DNA of 64,000 nucleotides from Oscillospiraceae bacterium (GTDB taxonomy: Bacteria; Bacillota; Clostridia; Oscillospirales; Oscillospiraceae), in NCBI GenBank assembly GCA_017449185.1, contig JAFSJZ010000068.1, forward strand, positions 1-64,000, read 5' to 3'. Shown piece after piece: positions 48,415 to 57,323 of the stretch (position 1 is the first letter of the stretch; the number at the start of each line of letters is the position of its first letter). The notes beneath the pieces were generated by a model. That model ran no database searches. It was not told the DNA's origin and worked only from the letters and a program-made list of their open reading frames with translations. A program made the translations under genes and the position numbers.

Positions 48415-48452
48415 TTGTGCCTCCTGAAGAAAGCGGCGGATGGCCCCGCCGT

Positions 48453-48683
48453 TTACTTGCTCTGTTCCTGCAGTCTTGCTCTCGCCTCGTACATCGCTTC
48501 CTCCGCGGCCTGGGATCTCTCGATCTCGTCGGCCACAAAGTCGGGCACGAGGCTCTTCTTGCCTTTCGGGAGAAGATAGCTCACGCCGTTGACCGCAGCA
48601 AAGAGCGTGGACTCTTCGTTTGAGCCGCCGCGGGGGATAAACACCTCGCGCTTCTCGATACTGACAGGTTTCGTTTTCGCCAT
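48453..48683 (-). CDS. Small phage structural protein, unknown
   Basis: 76 residues, MAKTKPVSIEKREVFIPRGG then a short Gly/Leu stretch and a helical C-terminus (AAEEAMYEARARLQEQSK). It sits between the capsid and connector genes with AAGGAG upstream. It may be a head-decoration or completion protein; no family is recognised. Confidence 0.6.
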   Translation of the reverse strand: MAKTKPVSIEKREVFIPRGGSNEESTLFAAVNGVSYLLPKGKKSLVPDFVADEIERSQAAEEAMYEARARLQEQSK

Positions 48684-48743
48684 GATAAGCTCCTTTCAAA
48701 ATAAAGCGGGGGCGGGGAGGAAAAGCCCGCCCCCCGGAGATAG

Positions 48744-50054
48744 TCAGTTTGCCGTGTCGGTGCCGCTGTAGGAGCTGGTGCTCATACAGCGCAGGATACG
48801 CTCGGGGTAGAGGATCGTCGCGCCGTTGGTCTCGAACTTGTAGCCGATGGTGCTGAACTGGTTCAGCGGGCCGCCGATCTCGTCCTTGTCGTGGATGATC
48901 ATCTCCAGTGCGCCGCCCTCGGGATCGATGATGCCGAAGCCGTCCTTGCCGAAGAAGTAGGTGGCGTAGGCCGCCACGCCCTCGCCGGCGCCTTCGCCCG
49001 GGAAGATGTCGGCGTCGTCGGAAATGCTGCCGAAGTCGGTGCTTGCGAACGTGATGGTGCTGGACGTGTTGTCCGTGACCTTCGCCGTCTTGCCGTTGAT
49101 GGAGATGATGCGGCCGATCAGCGCGTCGTCGGCGACGGTGCCGCCGTCGAACGCGACGGAGGTGATGGCGCCGGAATAGCCGCCGTTCTTGTTGATTTTC
49201 AGACTGCGGGAATTCGAGGCGAGGTCATTGCCCTGCAGAACGGGGGCGAACACGTCCTCGATGAAGCGCACCCCGTGCAGCTCGCCGATCTCGCCGTTGA
49301 ACAGCTCTTCGGGGGCGGCGTACTTGTGCGCCTCGAGCCAGCCGTCGGAGTTGCGGAGGTCTTCCGCGACAGACGGGTGGATGACCGCGACGTACTTGCC
49401 GCCGATCTTCGGCACGCGGTTCTTCTTGAGAATCGTGACCGCACGGTTGACCATCTCGGGCGTGAGATGGGAAACATAGGTCGCGTTCTCGATCAGGCCC
49501 TGCTGACCGGTGACAGCCGTGGCCGTGCCGTTGGCGATGGTGATCTTGTCGCAGTACAGCACGTTGGTGCCGACAGCGAGCGCGTCGCGGATCAGCTTTT
49601 CCTGCGTCTCCGCGGCGGAGGCGCCCATCTCCTCGGTCGCGCCGAGGATCACGTCGTCGTAGGCGCGCAGCTCCAGTTTGTCGGTGATGGCGGTGTAGGT
49701 GCCGTACTGGTCGACCGAACCGGTCAGCTTGGACACGCCGAACTTCTGGCCGGTGGGGATGACGCCTTCGACCAGCTTGGAGGCGGGCTCAAAGGTGTTC
49801 CACTTGCGCCACTCGACGGTGCCGCGGTGGTTTTTCGGCAGCGTCTGGCGCTTGGCGAACTGCGCGTAGATCTGCTCGACGCGCGCGTTCTCAAGCAGCT
49901 CGGTGTCGTAGAAATCCTTCATCTCGGCCGAGAGGCTGTCCCGGCCGGAGAAGGAACTCGCGGAGCCGTCGTAGGCATTGACGTAGCTGCCTGTCGCGTT
50001 GACCAGCGTACCCGCGTCGGCGAAAAGCTGAAGACTGAAGTGATAATGTTCCAT
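48744..50054 (-). CDS. Phage major capsid protein, N4-gp56 type
   Basis: 436 residues from ATG 50054 (AAGGAG six nt upstream; the frame upstream to 50126 overlaps the scaffold end). It has the motif sequence of the N4-gp56 family: LAKR-like FAKRQTLPKNHRGTVEWRKWNTFEPASKLVEGVIPTG (about 70-107) and SVDQYGTYTAITDKLELRAYDD. The first residues MEHYHFSLQLFAD hold an LQLFA motif, also present in the scaffold protein, which could be the cutting site for the phage Prp-like protease. It forms the icosahedral shell. Confidence 0.85.
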   Translation of the reverse strand: MEHYHFSLQLFADAGTLVNATGSYVNAYDGSASSFSGRDSLSAEMKDFYDTELLENARVEQIYAQFAKRQTLPKNHRGTVEWRKWNTFEPASKLVEGVIPTGQKFGVSKLTGSVDQYGTYTAITDKLELRAYDDVILGATEEMGASAAETQEKLIRDALAVGTNVLYCDKITIANGTATAVTGQQGLIENATYVSHLTPEMVNRAVTILKKNRVPKIGGKYVAVIHPSVAEDLRNSDGWLEAHKYAAPEELFNGEIGELHGVRFIEDVFAPVLQGNDLASNSRSLKINKNGGYSGAITSVAFDGGTVADDALIGRIISINGKTAKVTDNTSSTITFASTDFGSISDDADIFPGEGAGEGVAAYATYFFGKDGFGIIDPEGGALEMIIHDKDEIGGPLNQFSTIGYKFETNGATILYPERILRCMSTSSYSGTDTAN

Positions 50055-50122
50055 GTTGTTCTCCTTGTAGAATGGTGATAATGCTTCTCTGCGCGGAAGG
50101 TCCTCCGGTCGGGAAATGCGGC

Positions 50123-50899
50123 TCATTCCCCAAAAGGAAGATGCTCGCCCCGCGCACCTGCGGCGTAGATGCGCGCCTTGAGCGCCTCTCTGTCCTGCCG
50201 CGATCTGCTGCGGTAGGGCGTCGCGGCGACGGAGGCGGCCTGCGCGCCGTTCTCCGCGGGTCTCGACGCTCCGGCCCGGACGGACGCAGCCACGGCCTCG
50301 CTCGCCCTTCGTGCGACGCTCTCCGCCTCCTGCTGCCGGAACTCCGGGTGGGTCGCGTAGTAGGCCTGCTCCACGCTGACCGCCGAACCCGGCTGTGTCA
50401 GTGCGGCAAAGGCGTCGCTGCGCAGCTCCGCCATCAGGTCGAAGCCGGGGACCTTTTCCGCCAGTGCCCCGGCCTGCGCCCAGAGCGCGTCAAAGTGCGC
50501 GTTCACGCGCTGCCGGTCGGGGAGAGCACCGGTCCGTTCGGCGCTCCCTGTCGGCGCGCTCCCGGCGCCGAGAGGCCCTCTCGCGTGGTCTGTTCCTGCC
50601 GTGGCCGCTCCTTCCGTCCTCCCCTGCGGCGGGGCGGAGGCGGCGCGCAGCTCCTCCAGCAGCGCGGCAAGGGTCCTTGTGCGCTCCTGTTCCTTTTTCA
50701 CGCGCGCCTGGACGATGCTCTGCACCTCGGCGTCGAAGTCCGTTTTGTACTCCGCGCGGACCTCGTCCCATGGTTTTCGGGCGATCTCAGCGCCCGTGCT
50801 CTCCCCGGCGTCGGGAGACGTTACGCCCGCGGCTGCCTCCTCTCCCGCCGACGCGCTCTCGGCGAAGAGCTGGAGATCGAGCCGTTTTTCTTCTTGCAT
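50123..50899 (-). CDS. Phage scaffold protein (putative)
   Basis: 258 residues, acidic N-terminus, Ala/Glu/Arg-rich helices (VQSIVQARVKKEQERTRTLAALLEELRAA, about 55-85), and a basic C-terminus. This composition and its place immediately before the capsid gene are typical for scaffolds, which guide shell assembly and then leave. The N-terminus MQEEKRLDLQLFAESAS carries LQLFA at about residues 9-13, as in the capsid protein. GGAGGC lies 6 nt before the ATG. Confidence 0.75.
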   Translation of the reverse strand: MQEEKRLDLQLFAESASAGEEAAAGVTSPDAGESTGAEIARKPWDEVRAEYKTDFDAEVQSIVQARVKKEQERTRTLAALLEELRAASAPPQGRTEGAATAGTDHARGPLGAGSAPTGSAERTGALPDRQRVNAHFDALWAQAGALAEKVPGFDLMAELRSDAFAALTQPGSAVSVEQAYYATHPEFRQQEAESVARRASEAVAASVRAGASRPAENGAQAASVAATPYRSRSRQDREALKARIYAAGARGEHLPFGE

Positions 50900-50958
50900 C
50901 CGGATGCCTCCTTATGGATATTCTATCGGATCGCCTGTCTGCTTCTCTAACATGCTTT

Positions 50959-52527
50959 TCACGCTTTTTTTGCGCCGCGCTTTTTCTTCGCTCCGCGCAG
51001 ATCCTTGTTCAGGCCGTCGTCGCCGCGTGCGTCGGCCGCGCTCCCGCTATCGGTCCGGTCGGCGGGAAGAGACACGCTCTGCGCCTGCGCCTCTGCCGGC
51101 GCCTCTGTGGGCGCGAAGCTCGCGCGCAGCGCCTCGCCCTGCGCCTCGGACAGGCCGGCGGCAGCGAAGTCCGCGCGCGTGGGCGCGTAGCCCATGCTCA
51201 TCAGGCCGAGCAGGCGATTGTAATACGCCTCCTGTCGTGCGCGCTGATCCTTTGCGCGCTCGTAGGAGACCTTGTCTGCGGCCGCGGCGCGCTCATAGGC
51301 GAGCTCGTTTTCCCTGATCTGCCGCGCGTACGCGTCCTGCTGACGGCTGTATGCGGTATTCGCCGCGTCGCGCTCGCGCTCATAGGCGTCGAGACTGCGC
51401 TCATAGGCCTCCCGCTCTGCGGCGTTCTTCCGGGCGTATTCGTCCGCGGCGCGGCGGTAGGCACGCTCGTCGGCCTCGCTCAGTCGCTCGTAGGCCCCCT
51501 CCGCGGCGTTTTGCGCGCGGTCGACGTCGGTGTTGTACTGTTTGAGCTTATCGAGGAAGCGCGCATAGTCGCTCGCTTCGAGCTCCTGCGTCAGGGCGAG
51601 CGCCTTCTCGGCGCGCTCGCCCTCGGCCTTGTACGCATCCAGCGCCATGCCGTAGGTCTGCGGGAGCACGTCGGCGAGCCGCTGCAGATACGCGTCGTAT
51701 TGCTGCCGGCCAACGCTCTGCGCGTAAGACGAGCCGTAGCCGCCCGTGAAAGAGGCGGCCTGCCCCATCGTGTCGCGCATGGCCGTCCGGCCCTGCTGCG
51801 TGTAGTCCTGCACATACTGCCGATACAGCGGGTCGGACGCGCTGTCATATCGAAACGGCGCGCGGCCCGTGATCTGCTGATACAGCTCACGGAGCTGCTC
51901 GTCGTACTGCGAGCCGTAGCTGGGGGCTTGCCCCTTCATCTGCTCGAGCGCGGCCATTGCGTCCCGGTACTGCTGCTGTAGGGCGGGGTCGGGGCCGGGA
52001 TTGTCAAACTGCACGCTCCGCCCCTCGTAGTCGAAGCGCGGCGCAGGGCTTTCCCCGAAGGAAAAGTCCGGCAGCGCGGCGTAGGCCGCGGCTGTGTCGG
52101 AGCCCTCCGGCAGCTGCGGCAGCGCCGTGTCGTAGACCGGCGCTCCGCCCGCGGCCGAAGCGGGAGCCGCAGGGCTTACGGCGGCATCTGCGGCTCTTGC
52201 GGCGGTGTCCTGCGCTGTCTCCGGCTCCGGCGATGCGCCCCGCGCCGTGCCGCCGAGGCTCTTTTTCAGCGTGCCGCCGACGGCTTTTTTCTGTCCGGCC
52301 GTTTCCGCTGCCGTCCCGGCGGAGCCGCCGCCGAAGCTGCCCGAGGAGCCGCCGAAGCTGTGTCCGCCCGTCTCATGGGTGCTGCTCCCGCCGGCGCTCT
52401 GGCCCCCGGACGCGGAGCTGACGGGATAGCCCTGCTCGTTGTAGCCGCCGGCGGGCTGCACGCCCGTCGGCCTGGTCCATTTTTTGCCGCCGCTTCCTTT
52501 GGCGGTCTCATTAAAACTCTTTGCCAT
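50959..52527 (-). CDS. Low-complexity phage structural protein (possible ejection/minor virion protein)
   Basis: 522 residues. A Gly/Ser-rich first 100 residues (GGYNEQGYPVSSASGGQSAGG), a middle of Gln/Tyr/Ala repeats, then a long helical region with repeated units such as EYARKNAAEREAYERSLDAYERERDA (about 340-420). The extreme C-terminus is basic (KKKRGAKKA), suggesting DNA contact. It lies between the Prp-like protease and scaffold. Proteins of this make-up in short-tailed phages are often inside the head and ejected with DNA; that role is inferred. Confidence 0.65.
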   Translation of the reverse strand: MAKSFNETAKGSGGKKWTRPTGVQPAGGYNEQGYPVSSASGGQSAGGSSTHETGGHSFGGSSGSFGGGSAGTAAETAGQKKAVGGTLKKSLGGTARGASPEPETAQDTAARAADAAVSPAAPASAAGGAPVYDTALPQLPEGSDTAAAYAALPDFSFGESPAPRFDYEGRSVQFDNPGPDPALQQQYRDAMAALEQMKGQAPSYGSQYDEQLRELYQQITGRAPFRYDSASDPLYRQYVQDYTQQGRTAMRDTMGQAASFTGGYGSSYAQSVGRQQYDAYLQRLADVLPQTYGMALDAYKAEGERAEKALALTQELEASDYARFLDKLKQYNTDVDRAQNAAEGAYERLSEADERAYRRAADEYARKNAAEREAYERSLDAYERERDAANTAYSRQQDAYARQIRENELAYERAAAADKVSYERAKDQRARQEAYYNRLLGLMSMGYAPTRADFAAAGLSEAQGEALRASFAPTEAPAEAQAQSVSLPADRTDSGSAADARGDDGLNKDLRGAKKKRGAKKA

Positions 52528-52528
52528 G

Positions 52529-52843
52529 TCAATCCTCCCTCTGCGCCCTCACAAAATCCGGGTACTGACCGGAGAGCAGCTCATAGCCGGTGAAGATCGT
52601 GTCCATCATTCGCCTGCATAGCGCGGTGCCGCGCCCCTTGGGTCTGCACGCAACGCGGATCTCGCCCTCGCGCTGCGTGACGGCAGGCAGGTATTTCTCC
52701 CGGCTGTCCATCGCCGCGGCAATCAGCGTTAAGCCGAGGATCGACGCCGCCGCGCAGACGAGATCCCGGCCTTTCACCGCGCTTCCGGCGTGCCCCTTGA
52801 CAGACATCACCGTGTCGCGGCGGTTGTATTTCACGACGATCAT
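52529..52843 (-). CDS. Prp-like cysteine protease (ribosomal-processing protease family), phage-borne
   Basis: 104 residues, the usual Prp length. The family's catalytic signature is complete: VKGHAGSAVKGRDLVCAAAS, with His18 and Cys30 spaced 12 residues apart as in the bacterial enzyme. Prp removes the N-terminal extension of ribosomal protein L27 in Firmicutes, cutting after an LQ(F/L)FA-type motif, and is reported to process staphylococcal phage 80-alpha capsid and scaffold in the same way. In this prophage the gene sits beside scaffold and capsid genes, whose N-termini both contain LQLFA, so a head-maturation protease is the natural reading. It overlaps the portal gene end by 4 nt and is followed 1 nt later by the low-complexity gene. 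Confidence 0.85.
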   Translation of the reverse strand: MIVVKYNRRDTVMSVKGHAGSAVKGRDLVCAAASILGLTLIAAAMDSREKYLPAVTQREGEIRVACRPKGRGTALCRRMMDTIFTGYELLSGQYPDFVRAQRED

Positions 52844-54666
52844 GCCCCGCCTCCCGGCTGCGGTGCCTCACGCGTGCGTGCGCGCGCCGTCTCTGTCCGC
52901 GCCGTCCCCGGGACGGACGTCCTCAGCGGCGGCGCGGCCGCCGTCCTCGGCGGCAGACTCCGTCCGGTGACGCCGCCGGTGAGGGCGGCGGCCAGCTCCG
53001 GCTCGTGCTTCATCGCCAGCGTCAGCGCCAGCTGCTGGAAGAGGATCATTTTCCCATATGTATCGGCCGTCCGGCGGAGCTTCTGACGCAGTCTGTCCCG
53101 GCCGTCAAACTCCATCATGTCCAGGCACAGCAGCGCCTGCTCGCTTCTCTGCGGGTCGAAGAAGCCCAAGTTGTAGAACTGCAGGGCCAGCTCGTTTTGG
53201 CTCATCTTGGTGTATGTTCCGGCCTTCTGCGGCCGGACCTCGATGTCGAACACGGGCAGGCGCATACCCATCTCCACGCCCGCGAGAGTACCCTGGGGCT
53301 GCGGCCGGATGCGTTCATTGGAGAAGGACAGATAGTCCCGCTGTCCCAGCTCTCCGGTAATGCGGAACTGTCGCGGCAGATCATAGAACTGGCGGATGAG
53401 CTCGATGACCAGCCCGACGACCTCGGCGTAAGCGCGATAGCTCGTGCGGGTGCTGTCCCGGCTGCCCTTGGCGGACGCCTCCTGCAGTGCCGCGATCGCG
53501 GAAGCCGCGGTCACGCCCTGCGAGACCGTCCCGGTCGAGGTCTCCGTATTGCCGGAGGTCTCGCGCAGCTCGCGGATGCGCTCGCGCTGATAGTCGATGT
53601 AATTGCCCGACAGCGGCCGAAAGTCGATGATCTTCAGCGCGTCGTCGCCGAGATTGCCGTCCACGGTCACGAGCGGCCGGTTCAGGTCCAGCAGCTCGGT
53701 CTCGTTGATCGAAGCGTCCTGCCGCCGAAAATAGCGCGGCATGGCCCCGACCATCGTGTTGCGGATAAAGGCCGTGTCCATCAGGTCGATGGCCGTCTGC
53801 GGGTTTTCGCACAGATCCACGAAGCCGTAGCCGCAGGGGCTGCCCTCCACGGGAAAGAGCGCGTCGAACACGAAGGGATACAGCCCGTGCTCATACAGGG
53901 GTCTGCCTTCGTCCTCGCTGGAGTAGAGCACGCACTCGTCCACGTAGCGGACATAGTGCAGCACGCGTCTGCCTCCCTCCCACTTCTTGTAGTAGCAGTC
54001 GATCACGGTGCTCTTTCCCTCGGTCGGTGCCGCGTCGTCGCAGAGGAAGCGCGTGGCCCGGAAGGTCGAGCCCCGCAGTCTGCCCCGGAGCTGCGGATAC
54101 TGCTGTTCGAGCAGCTCGCTGTCGAAAAGCCGGGTGTGGAAGAAGTATTTGCTCTCCTGGATATCCTCCACGCCGGGTTCCCAGAAGAGATTGAGCAGGT
54201 CGACCTCCATGACGGAGATCTCGCCCAGACCGCCGAGCTTGCTCGTGTCCCATACGACCTTGTACACGCCCGTGCCGGTCTTGAGTTTCGACCAGAGCGC
54301 GGCGGAGTACACCTCCTCAAAGCGGTTCTGCTCCAGGACCACCGGCACGATGGCCGAGAGCTTTCGCGCCTCTTCCTCGTCTCCCGGCTCTCTCGGCAGG
54401 ATGTTCGGCTCGGGGTAGGCGTCCATCGCGTCCGCGTGCTTGGACACGATCACATTGTGCAGCCAGCCGGATTTGGAGCGGAAGCCGCCGTCGCCGAGTT
54501 CGGAGTGCTTTTTCTCCTCGGTCTCGTTGCGCAGCCTCCACCAGTTTTCCGCGGACACGACCCGGCGCTCCAGCCGCGCCTTGCCCGCCTTGTAGCCCTG
54601 CAGGATGCGTGTGAGCTCCCGCAGCTTGTTTTCGTCCATGACCTTCGTCATGACAGGCTCGTCCAT
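52840..54666 (-). CDS. Phage portal protein
   Basis: 608 residues from ATG 54666 (GGAGG five nt upstream; the longer upstream frame is only overlap with the terminase). It has portal features of the P22/podovirus class: KWW-like ENWWRLRNETEEKKHSELG, GWLHNVIVSKHADAMDAYPEPNILPREPGDEE, YKVVWDTSKL, and a tunnel-helix-like C-terminal part (DYQRERIRELRETSGNTETSTGTV). It forms the dodecameric gate for DNA entry. The start overlaps the terminase end by 19 nt. The C-terminus is Ala/Pro/Thr-rich. Confidence 0.85.
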   Translation of the reverse strand: MDEPVMTKVMDENKLRELTRILQGYKAGKARLERRVVSAENWWRLRNETEEKKHSELGDGGFRSKSGWLHNVIVSKHADAMDAYPEPNILPREPGDEEEARKLSAIVPVVLEQNRFEEVYSAALWSKLKTGTGVYKVVWDTSKLGGLGEISVMEVDLLNLFWEPGVEDIQESKYFFHTRLFDSELLEQQYPQLRGRLRGSTFRATRFLCDDAAPTEGKSTVIDCYYKKWEGGRRVLHYVRYVDECVLYSSEDEGRPLYEHGLYPFVFDALFPVEGSPCGYGFVDLCENPQTAIDLMDTAFIRNTMVGAMPRYFRRQDASINETELLDLNRPLVTVDGNLGDDALKIIDFRPLSGNYIDYQRERIRELRETSGNTETSTGTVSQGVTAASAIAALQEASAKGSRDSTRTSYRAYAEVVGLVIELIRQFYDLPRQFRITGELGQRDYLSFSNERIRPQPQGTLAGVEMGMRLPVFDIEVRPQKAGTYTKMSQNELALQFYNLGFFDPQRSEQALLCLDMMEFDGRDRLRQKLRRTADTYGKMILFQQLALTLAMKHEPELAAALTGGVTGRSLPPRTAAAPPLRTSVPGTARTETARARTREAPQPGGGA

Positions 54667-56105
54667 GATGCCCTCCTGTTGGATAATTGATTGAGCGGAT
54701 CGGACAGGACCGGCCGCTCTTCGACCGGGCGCAGCGGCCCCACGGGCCGGCTCATGCAGAAATAACGGCACTCGTCGGCGACGTGGTCCTCCTGCGAGCT
54801 GTCGAGGTCCTCGGGGCTGTGCGCGTCGTAGCGAAGCAGCGGGATCGTGCGGATGAACGCCTTGCAATGGGAAAAGATGTACATCCTCGCGTAACCGTTT
54901 TCGTCGAATTGGAATCGGTAGTGCATCTGCATCCAGCCCGGGATGCGCTTGTTGTCCCCTGGCGTGAAGTACACGCCGCAGCGCGCGGCAGTCTCGGCGA
55001 TGCTCTCGCCGCGCGAGGCGTCCCAGATCGCGGGGTCGGCCACGCCCAGGATGTTCCTGCCCCGCAGCCAGGGGTGCTCGCGCTCGATACGCGCGATCTC
55101 GGAAAACTGACGCTCCGGCGTCCACTTCATGCCCTCGTTCGGCACAGAGCCGCAGCCGTACAGCTCCAGAATGCGGTAGATCACGCCCTCGCCGTCCACG
55201 GCCCACCACGCGCAGGAGAAGGGCCTGCCGTAGCCGAAGTCATAGCTGCGGCAGATCCGCCAGCTTGAGGCCCGGCCGCGCGTGAGATCGATCGGCTCGA
55301 TCACATGGGTCCACCGGCCCTGGGCGCGCAGCTCCTCCGCGGAGGCCTCGCAGCCGGCCGCGCGCGCCGCGGCAAGATCCACCTCCGGACGGAAGTCCTC
55401 AAAGAACTGGCCCTCGTAAATGTCCCAACGGCCGTGCAGCCAGGCCTCGCGCAGCTTCGGCGGCAGGGCCTCGAGCTGTTGGACATAGTCGGGGTCGGCG
55501 CGCATCAGCGCGGGGTTGTCCGTGACGAGCGCCTGGATGAAGGAATAGTCCCCGCTCTGCTCGCCCTGCTCGAAGCGGCGGTCGATGAACAGTCGTTTGA
55601 CCCAGCCGTGCCCCGGCCCGCCGGGGTTGCAGGTGAGATAGACACGCTTGGGGAAGGCGTTCACGCCGCGCACGCAGGCAGTCAGCTTTTTCACCGTCTC
55701 CTCGGTCTGCTGCGTGGCCTCGTCGATGAAGAGCACGTCCGCCTCCGTGCCCTGAAATCGCTGCGCGTCCCGGTCGGTGTCGCAGAAGCGGAACAGGATC
55801 GCGCTGCCGTTCGGGAAAACGATCTCCTTGCGGCTGTCGTTGTATTCGGCCAGGTGCCGCGTCCTGTCCTCGCCGCAGCGCAGCAGCTCGCACAGCGGGA
55901 CGATGTGGTTGGCCCGCAGCTCCGGGAAGGTCCTGCGCACGATCATCAGCTTGATGCCGGGATACTCGTAGGCAAGCAGCACGGCCTTGACGCGCACGGC
56001 CCAGCTCTTCCCGCCGCCGCGCGCCCCGCCGTAGGCGACGATACGGTGCTTGTCGCGCAGGAACTGCCGCTGCTTCTCGCTCGGTGCGGGGATATCCAGG
56101 GTCAT
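54648..56105 (-). CDS. terL: Phage terminase large subunit
   Basis: 485 residues from ATG 56105 (GGAGGAA five nt upstream). The ATPase motifs are Walker A GGARGGGKSWA (about 26-36), Walker B VLFIDEATQQ (about 127-136) and the coupling motif YLTCNPGGPGH. The nuclease half contains RSYDFGYGRPFSCAWWAVD, GVADPAIWDASRGES and HVADECRYFCMSRP with the acidic metal ligands. It packages DNA into the head through the portal. Its ATG overlaps the stop of the small-subunit candidate (ATGA). Confidence 0.92.
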   Translation of the reverse strand: MTLDIPAPSEKQRQFLRDKHRIVAYGGARGGGKSWAVRVKAVLLAYEYPGIKLMIVRRTFPELRANHIVPLCELLRCGEDRTRHLAEYNDSRKEIVFPNGSAILFRFCDTDRDAQRFQGTEADVLFIDEATQQTEETVKKLTACVRGVNAFPKRVYLTCNPGGPGHGWVKRLFIDRRFEQGEQSGDYSFIQALVTDNPALMRADPDYVQQLEALPPKLREAWLHGRWDIYEGQFFEDFRPEVDLAAARAAGCEASAEELRAQGRWTHVIEPIDLTRGRASSWRICRSYDFGYGRPFSCAWWAVDGEGVIYRILELYGCGSVPNEGMKWTPERQFSEIARIEREHPWLRGRNILGVADPAIWDASRGESIAETAARCGVYFTPGDNKRIPGWMQMHYRFQFDENGYARMYIFSHCKAFIRTIPLLRYDAHSPEDLDSSQEDHVADECRYFCMSRPVGPLRPVEERPVLSDPLNQLSNRRASWTSLS

Positions 56106-56503
56106 GTCCGTTCCTCCTCGTCGATCCCCACAAAACGGACCGTCAGCGCCTCCGCACCGCTCCCCGCCTGTTCCAGCGCGGCGAGCTGCGCGAGACATGA
56201 GCGCTCGTCCAGCGCCAGTCTGGCCGCGCTCACCTCTTTGGCGTTTTTCATCGCGCGGATCAGGCCCTCGACCTCGTGCCAGTCGTCGACCTCGCCGCTG
56301 CGGAAGCGCCCGACGATCCAGTCCATCGCCAGCGCCGCGCCCTCGGCGAGCCGCTCCGTCCCTCCCCCGGCGGGCGCTTTGTCCGGGGCGTTTACAGGCT
56401 TTTCGACGGCTGCCGCCCTCTCTCCGCCCCCGCCGGGCCGGTTGTTTTCGGCATTCCCGGTATTTGGCGCGTTATCGGTGTTTTCGCTGTGTTTTTTTGC
56501 CAT
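56102..56503 (-). CDS. Phage terminase small-subunit candidate
   Basis: 133 residues from ATG 56503 (GGAGG six nt upstream). The N-terminus is polar and disordered (HSENTDNAPNTGNAENN); the C-terminus is helical (EVDDWHEVEGLIRAMKNAKEVSAARLALDERSC). Assignment rests on position directly before terL and on size; no DNA-binding signature is clearly visible. Confidence 0.55.
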   Translation of the reverse strand: MAKKHSENTDNAPNTGNAENNRPGGGGERAAAVEKPVNAPDKAPAGGGTERLAEGAALAMDWIVGRFRSGEVDDWHEVEGLIRAMKNAKEVSAARLALDERSCLAQLAALEQAGSGAEALTVRFVGIDEEERT

Positions 56504-56626
56504 CTCGCACCTCCTCGCCGCTATTGTACAAAAAGCCCTCCGCGCTTTTCTAACATGCTTTTTCAAGCACCCGCGGCAAGGCGGCACGCGCTCAGCCGAC
56601 TGGCTGACCGATGAGGCGCAGCGGCT

Positions 56627-56863
56627 TCACTCCTCCCACTTCTTCTGCGCCGTGCGGCAGATCTCGCAGCTCTTGTAGCTCCGGTCGCAGTAGCGCCGCA
56701 TGTACGCGGAGAACTCTTCCCCGCGTCGGAAACGCAGCAGATTCTTCGTCCTCGGCAGCGGCCCCTCGCACACGATGGTTCTGTCCTTGCGGACGCTCGC
56801 GATGTAAAACGGGCACAGCACATCCACGTCGTCGTAGGCCGTCCCGTAGCTCGGCTGGCTCAT
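56627..56863 (-). CDS. Small Cys-rich phage protein
   Basis: 78 residues with two cysteine pairs (VLCPFY ... IVCEG, and YCDRSYKSCEICRT), probably a zinc knuckle. It is the second gene of the phage operon, 4 nt after the preceding one. Function is unknown; small zinc proteins near terminases can help in DNA recognition. Confidence 0.6.
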   Translation of the reverse strand: MSQPSYGTAYDDVDVLCPFYIASVRKDRTIVCEGPLPRTKNLLRFRRGEEFSAYMRRYCDRSYKSCEICRTAQKKWEE

Positions 56864-56866
56864 GCT

Positions 56867-57082
56867 TCAGTCCTCCCTCTCCTCCGGATCGTCTTCCGAG
56901 AGCTCCCAGGCGTCGAGCTCCGCGACACAGTCCTCGCAGCCGAGGATCTCGCCCGCGCCGTCCCGGTAAAAAACGCCGCAGCCCTCCGCCCCGCAGACCG
57001 GGCAGACCGGCCACCGCGCCTTGACCGGCCAGCCCGTCGCCTCCGTCCGGCGGATATCGGGCGCGTCGGCTATGCTTTTCAT
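56867..57082 (-). CDS. Small zinc-ribbon phage protein
   Basis: 71 residues from ATG 57082 (GGAGGGG upstream). Motifs CPVCGAEGCG and CEDC form a rubredoxin-like zinc ribbon, followed by an acidic tail. It is the first gene of the minus-strand phage operon, about 130 nt after its promoter. Confidence 0.65.
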   Translation of the reverse strand: MKSIADAPDIRRTEATGWPVKARWPVCPVCGAEGCGVFYRDGAGEILGCEDCVAELDAWELSEDDPEERED

Positions 57083-57128
57083 ATTCTTCCCCTCCGTCCG
57101 ATCGCGCACATTCCGCGCGTTTTTCCTT

Positions 57129-57296
57129 CTGTAGTAACTTATCATTTTACTACTAGGGTAAAAAAAGAGCGATCTGCCCCTCCGGTGCCGCAGTAGTAAA
57201 CTTTCAGGTCACTCTCAGGATACACCTTTTGGAGTAAAATGTCAAGCTATTTTTTCTCGTTTCACAAAAGACTTGTAAAACCACAGGTTTTATGTT
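57129..57296. promoter_or_regulatory. Operator-like repeats in the phage control region
   Basis: Half-sites of the type TAGTAA recur: GTAGTAACTTATCATTTTACTAC (inverted, 57131-57153) and CAGTAGTAAAC (57191-57201), and GGAGTAAAA overlaps the promoter. A separate palindrome TAAAACC-ACA-GGTTTTA (57275-57292) lies just before the repressor gene. They are plausible sites for the XRE protein. Confidence 0.5.
57217..57245 (-). promoter_or_regulatory. Main promoter of the phage morphogenesis operon
   Basis: On the minus strand: TTGACA, 17-nt spacer, TATCCT. The consensus -35 and proper spacing suggest a strong promoter held off by the divergent XRE repressor. Confidence 0.75.
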
Positions 57297-57323
57297 ATTC
57301 TTTTTTTGAAAGCAGGTGATCCC

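Noticed and set aside
52840..55209. A 789-residue portal start at 55209
   Set aside because: The extra N-terminus overlaps terL in another frame and has no start signal; ATG 54666 with GGAGG is the real start.
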